A DNA stretch of 64,000 nt. Source: Corallococcus sp. EGB. GTDB taxonomy: Bacteria > Myxococcota > Myxococcia > Myxococcales > Myxococcaceae. The stretch lies in NCBI RefSeq assembly GCF_019968905.1, contig NZ_CP079946.1, positions 6,793,356 to 6,857,355 of the forward strand, read 5' to 3'. A program made the translations under genes and the position numbers. The notes beneath the pieces were generated by a model. The model ran no database searches. It was not told where the DNA came from and saw nothing but the letters and a program-made list of their open reading frames with translations. Below, one piece after another: positions 62,563 through 64,000 of the stretch (position 1 is the stretch's first letter; each line of letters opens with the position of its first letter).

Positions 62563-63996
62563 TCAGCGGCCGGTCGACAGACCGGACGGAACACCCGTGG
62601 GAACGGCCACCGGCGTCGGTGCCGGCGCGGCGGGAGTGCACGGGTTGGGCAGCTTGCCCGAAGCCGCGGGCGCCGTGTTCACCAAAGCGGGGGTCTTCGT
62701 CTCCGGCGGCAGCCGGCGCGGCGGCAGCTGCACCGGCGGGGGGATGGGGCAGTGCGTGCACGGGCCCTTCAGCGGAATCACCAGCCGCTGGCCAATGCTC
62801 AGGAACGTGTTGCGCATCCGGTTGGCCTTCTTGATGGCCACCACGCTGGAGTTGTGGCGCATCGCGATGGCGCCCAGCGTGTCCCCGCTGCGCACCTTGT
62901 ACATCATGAGGTTCTGGTCCGGCTGCAGCGCCAGCAGCGGGGCCACCCGGCGGCCCAGCTCCTGCGCGCGGCCGTTGAAGAAGCGCACGTGGAAGTGGTC
63001 GCGGTGGCGGCGCGCGTGCTTGATGAGGGAGTTGAAGCCCGCGTTGAACAGCGAATCCAGCCACGCCTTGTCCTCGCCAATGGACAACGCGTAGTCGTAC
63101 AGGACCTTCTGCACACGCTTGTCCACGAGGATCATCTGCACGTCGGTGTTCACCACCAGCGAGCGGATCAGCGCCCAGTTCATGGCCACGTCGATGTAGC
63201 GCTCCCGCTCGCGCTCGCGCACCGGCTCCGCGGTCGGGTAGTAGAAGCCCAGGTCCACGTCGCGGCCGTTCTGGTGGCTCTTGTGCGGGCGCAGGTAGCC
63301 GCCGTCCTTGGTGGACAGGCGGTTGACGCGCAGCGGGGGCACGTTCGGGTACTGCGCACGCACAGCGTGGATGGCGGCGACCACGGAGTCCACCGTCTCC
63401 TGGGTGCCGTAGGCGATCTCCGGCGACACCACGAGCCAATCCTTGTCATCCGGCACACGCACGCTGTTGAGCTGCCGTCCGCTCTCCACGAAGCCAATGG
63501 ACATGGAGCCCAGCGAGGCCGGGTCCTTCTTCCACGCCTCGGTGAGCGCCTCGTCGGACAGGTCTGCGGTGTACAGCGGCCCCGCGGGCGCGGCGGGCGC
63601 GAGCGGCGCCTGCATCTCGCCCTCCTCGCTCACGCCTTCGTCGTCGGTGGCGGCGGTGGCCTCGTCGTCCTCTTCCTCCGCTTCCACGGGGCAGGGGTTG
63701 TCCCGCGCGGCGGCGTCGGTGACGACCGCGGCGACTTCCGCGGGGGACGGCATCGAGGCGGGAGCGGCGGCCACGTTCGCGGGGACCTGCGCCGCAGCCG
63801 GGCCCTGCGCCGCTGCCGGGCCCTGCGCCTCCGCGGACGCCGGAGCCTGGTCTCCCGGCTGCGCGGCGGGGGCCTCCGGCGACGTCGCGGGGGCGGCCTG
63901 GGCCGGAACCGGAGCCGGCGTGGAGGCCGGGACGGGGGTGACGACACGCGCGGCGCAGCCGGCGCAGAGCAAGAGGATCAGGAGTGAGGAACGCAC
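62563..63996 (-). CDS. MepA-type murein endopeptidase lipoprotein with LysM domain
   Basis: 477 aa. The lipoprotein signal MRSSLLILLLCAGC comes from a GTG start at 63996, four bases from the window edge, so an earlier start cannot be excluded. A Pro/Ala/Glu-rich spacer of about 120 residues follows. The M74 LAS-type catalytic domain (about 180-350) has zinc ligands His241 and Asp248 (SHQNGRDVD, spacing as in MepA H113/D120) and HFH at 334-336. A LysM peptidoglycan-binding domain (YKVRSGDTLGAIAMRHN) sits near 365-415, then a Pro-rich tail. It should cleave peptide crosslinks of peptidoglycan in the periplasm or in prey walls. It leads an operon with deoD and the AlkB-like gene. Confidence 0.88.
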   Translation of the reverse strand: MRSSLLILLLCAGCAARVVTPVPASTPAPVPAQAAPATSPEAPAAQPGDQAPASAEAQGPAAAQGPAAAQVPANVAAAPASMPSPAEVAAVVTDAAARDNPCPVEAEEEDDEATAATDDEGVSEEGEMQAPLAPAAPAGPLYTADLSDEALTEAWKKDPASLGSMSIGFVESGRQLNSVRVPDDKDWLVVSPEIAYGTQETVDSVVAAIHAVRAQYPNVPPLRVNRLSTKDGGYLRPHKSHQNGRDVDLGFYYPTAEPVRERERERYIDVAMNWALIRSLVVNTDVQMILVDKRVQKVLYDYALSIGEDKAWLDSLFNAGFNSLIKHARRHRDHFHVRFFNGRAQELGRRVAPLLALQPDQNLMMYKVRSGDTLGAIAMRHNSSVVAIKKANRMRNTFLSIGQRLVIPLKGPCTHCPIPPPVQLPPRRLPPETKTPALVNTAPAASGKLPNPCTPAAPAPTPVAVPTGVPSGLSTGR

Positions 63997-64000
63997 CGGG

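Noticed and set aside
1-64000. tRNA genes, rRNA, CRISPR arrays, integrases or transposases
   Set aside because: None was found: no cloverleaf-like segment, no spaced direct repeats of CRISPR type, no DDE or tyrosine recombinase motifs in any plausible frame.

Overview
The window is about 70 % G+C chromosomal DNA from a predatory soil myxobacterium, most likely Corallococcus, Myxococcus or a near relative (order Myxococcales, suborder Cystobacterineae). Several things point there: a member of the Myxococcus paralogous family TIGR02265, an MXAN_0976/MXAN_0977-type MbnP/MbnH pair, many Ser/Thr kinases and class III cyclases including multidomain fusions, numerous lipoproteins, and a large NRPS/PKS cluster. 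I saw no tRNA, rRNA, CRISPR array, integrase or insertion sequence.

Layout. 1-2600 (minus): purL, cut by the window edge. 2861-6548 (plus): a secreted M4 metalloprotease, a TIGR02265 protein and an eight-cysteine protein. 6570-8006 (minus): a helical unknown and a DUF2383 protein. 8160-12820 (plus): xdhC overlapping a single-chain xanthine dehydrogenase. 12905-16985: a probable copper locus. It has the MbnP lipoprotein and the MbnH dihaem enzyme on the plus strand, facing a triple-CXXCH cytochrome lipoprotein, a YcnI-like (DUF1775) protein and a tiny lipoprotein on the minus strand.

17642-45697 (plus) is the centrepiece: seven closely packed genes for a fatty-acyl-primed NRPS/PKS line. The order is FAAL-ACP-C-A-PCP / KS-AT-KR-ACP / KS-AT-KR-ACP-degenerate carrier-sulfotransferase / C-A(Ser)-PCP / KS-AT-KR-ACP, followed by an MFS exporter and a penicillin-amidase-type Ntn hydrolase. 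Its oddities are a Ser in place of the catalytic Cys in the first KS, an A domain without the amino-anchoring Asp, loss of the catalytic Lys in all three KRs (and of Tyr in two), an in-line sulfotransferase, and no thioesterase. The layout suggests an N-acylated precursor that is exported and perhaps deacylated, with a Ser-plus-C2 terminus that could cyclise on release. I do not recognise the product.

46115-54578 is a signalling block: a CRP-like regulator with a consensus TGTGA-N6-TCACA site upstream; two adenylate-cyclase-type proteins (FHA-GAF-cyclase and kinase-receiver-cyclase); a SIRT4-like sirtuin; and a kinase with a zinc-finger N-terminus and TPR C-terminus. 54750-63996 holds a TonB-C protein, an amidase, a YafK-like L,D-transpeptidase-fold protein, a RIO kinase with a very long Asn/Gly/Arg/Pro/Gln-rich tail, a pair of palindromic elements, and a minus-strand operon of MepA-LysM endopeptidase, DeoD and an AlkB-like dioxygenase.

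All assignments come from reading motifs and gene order; no database search was run.
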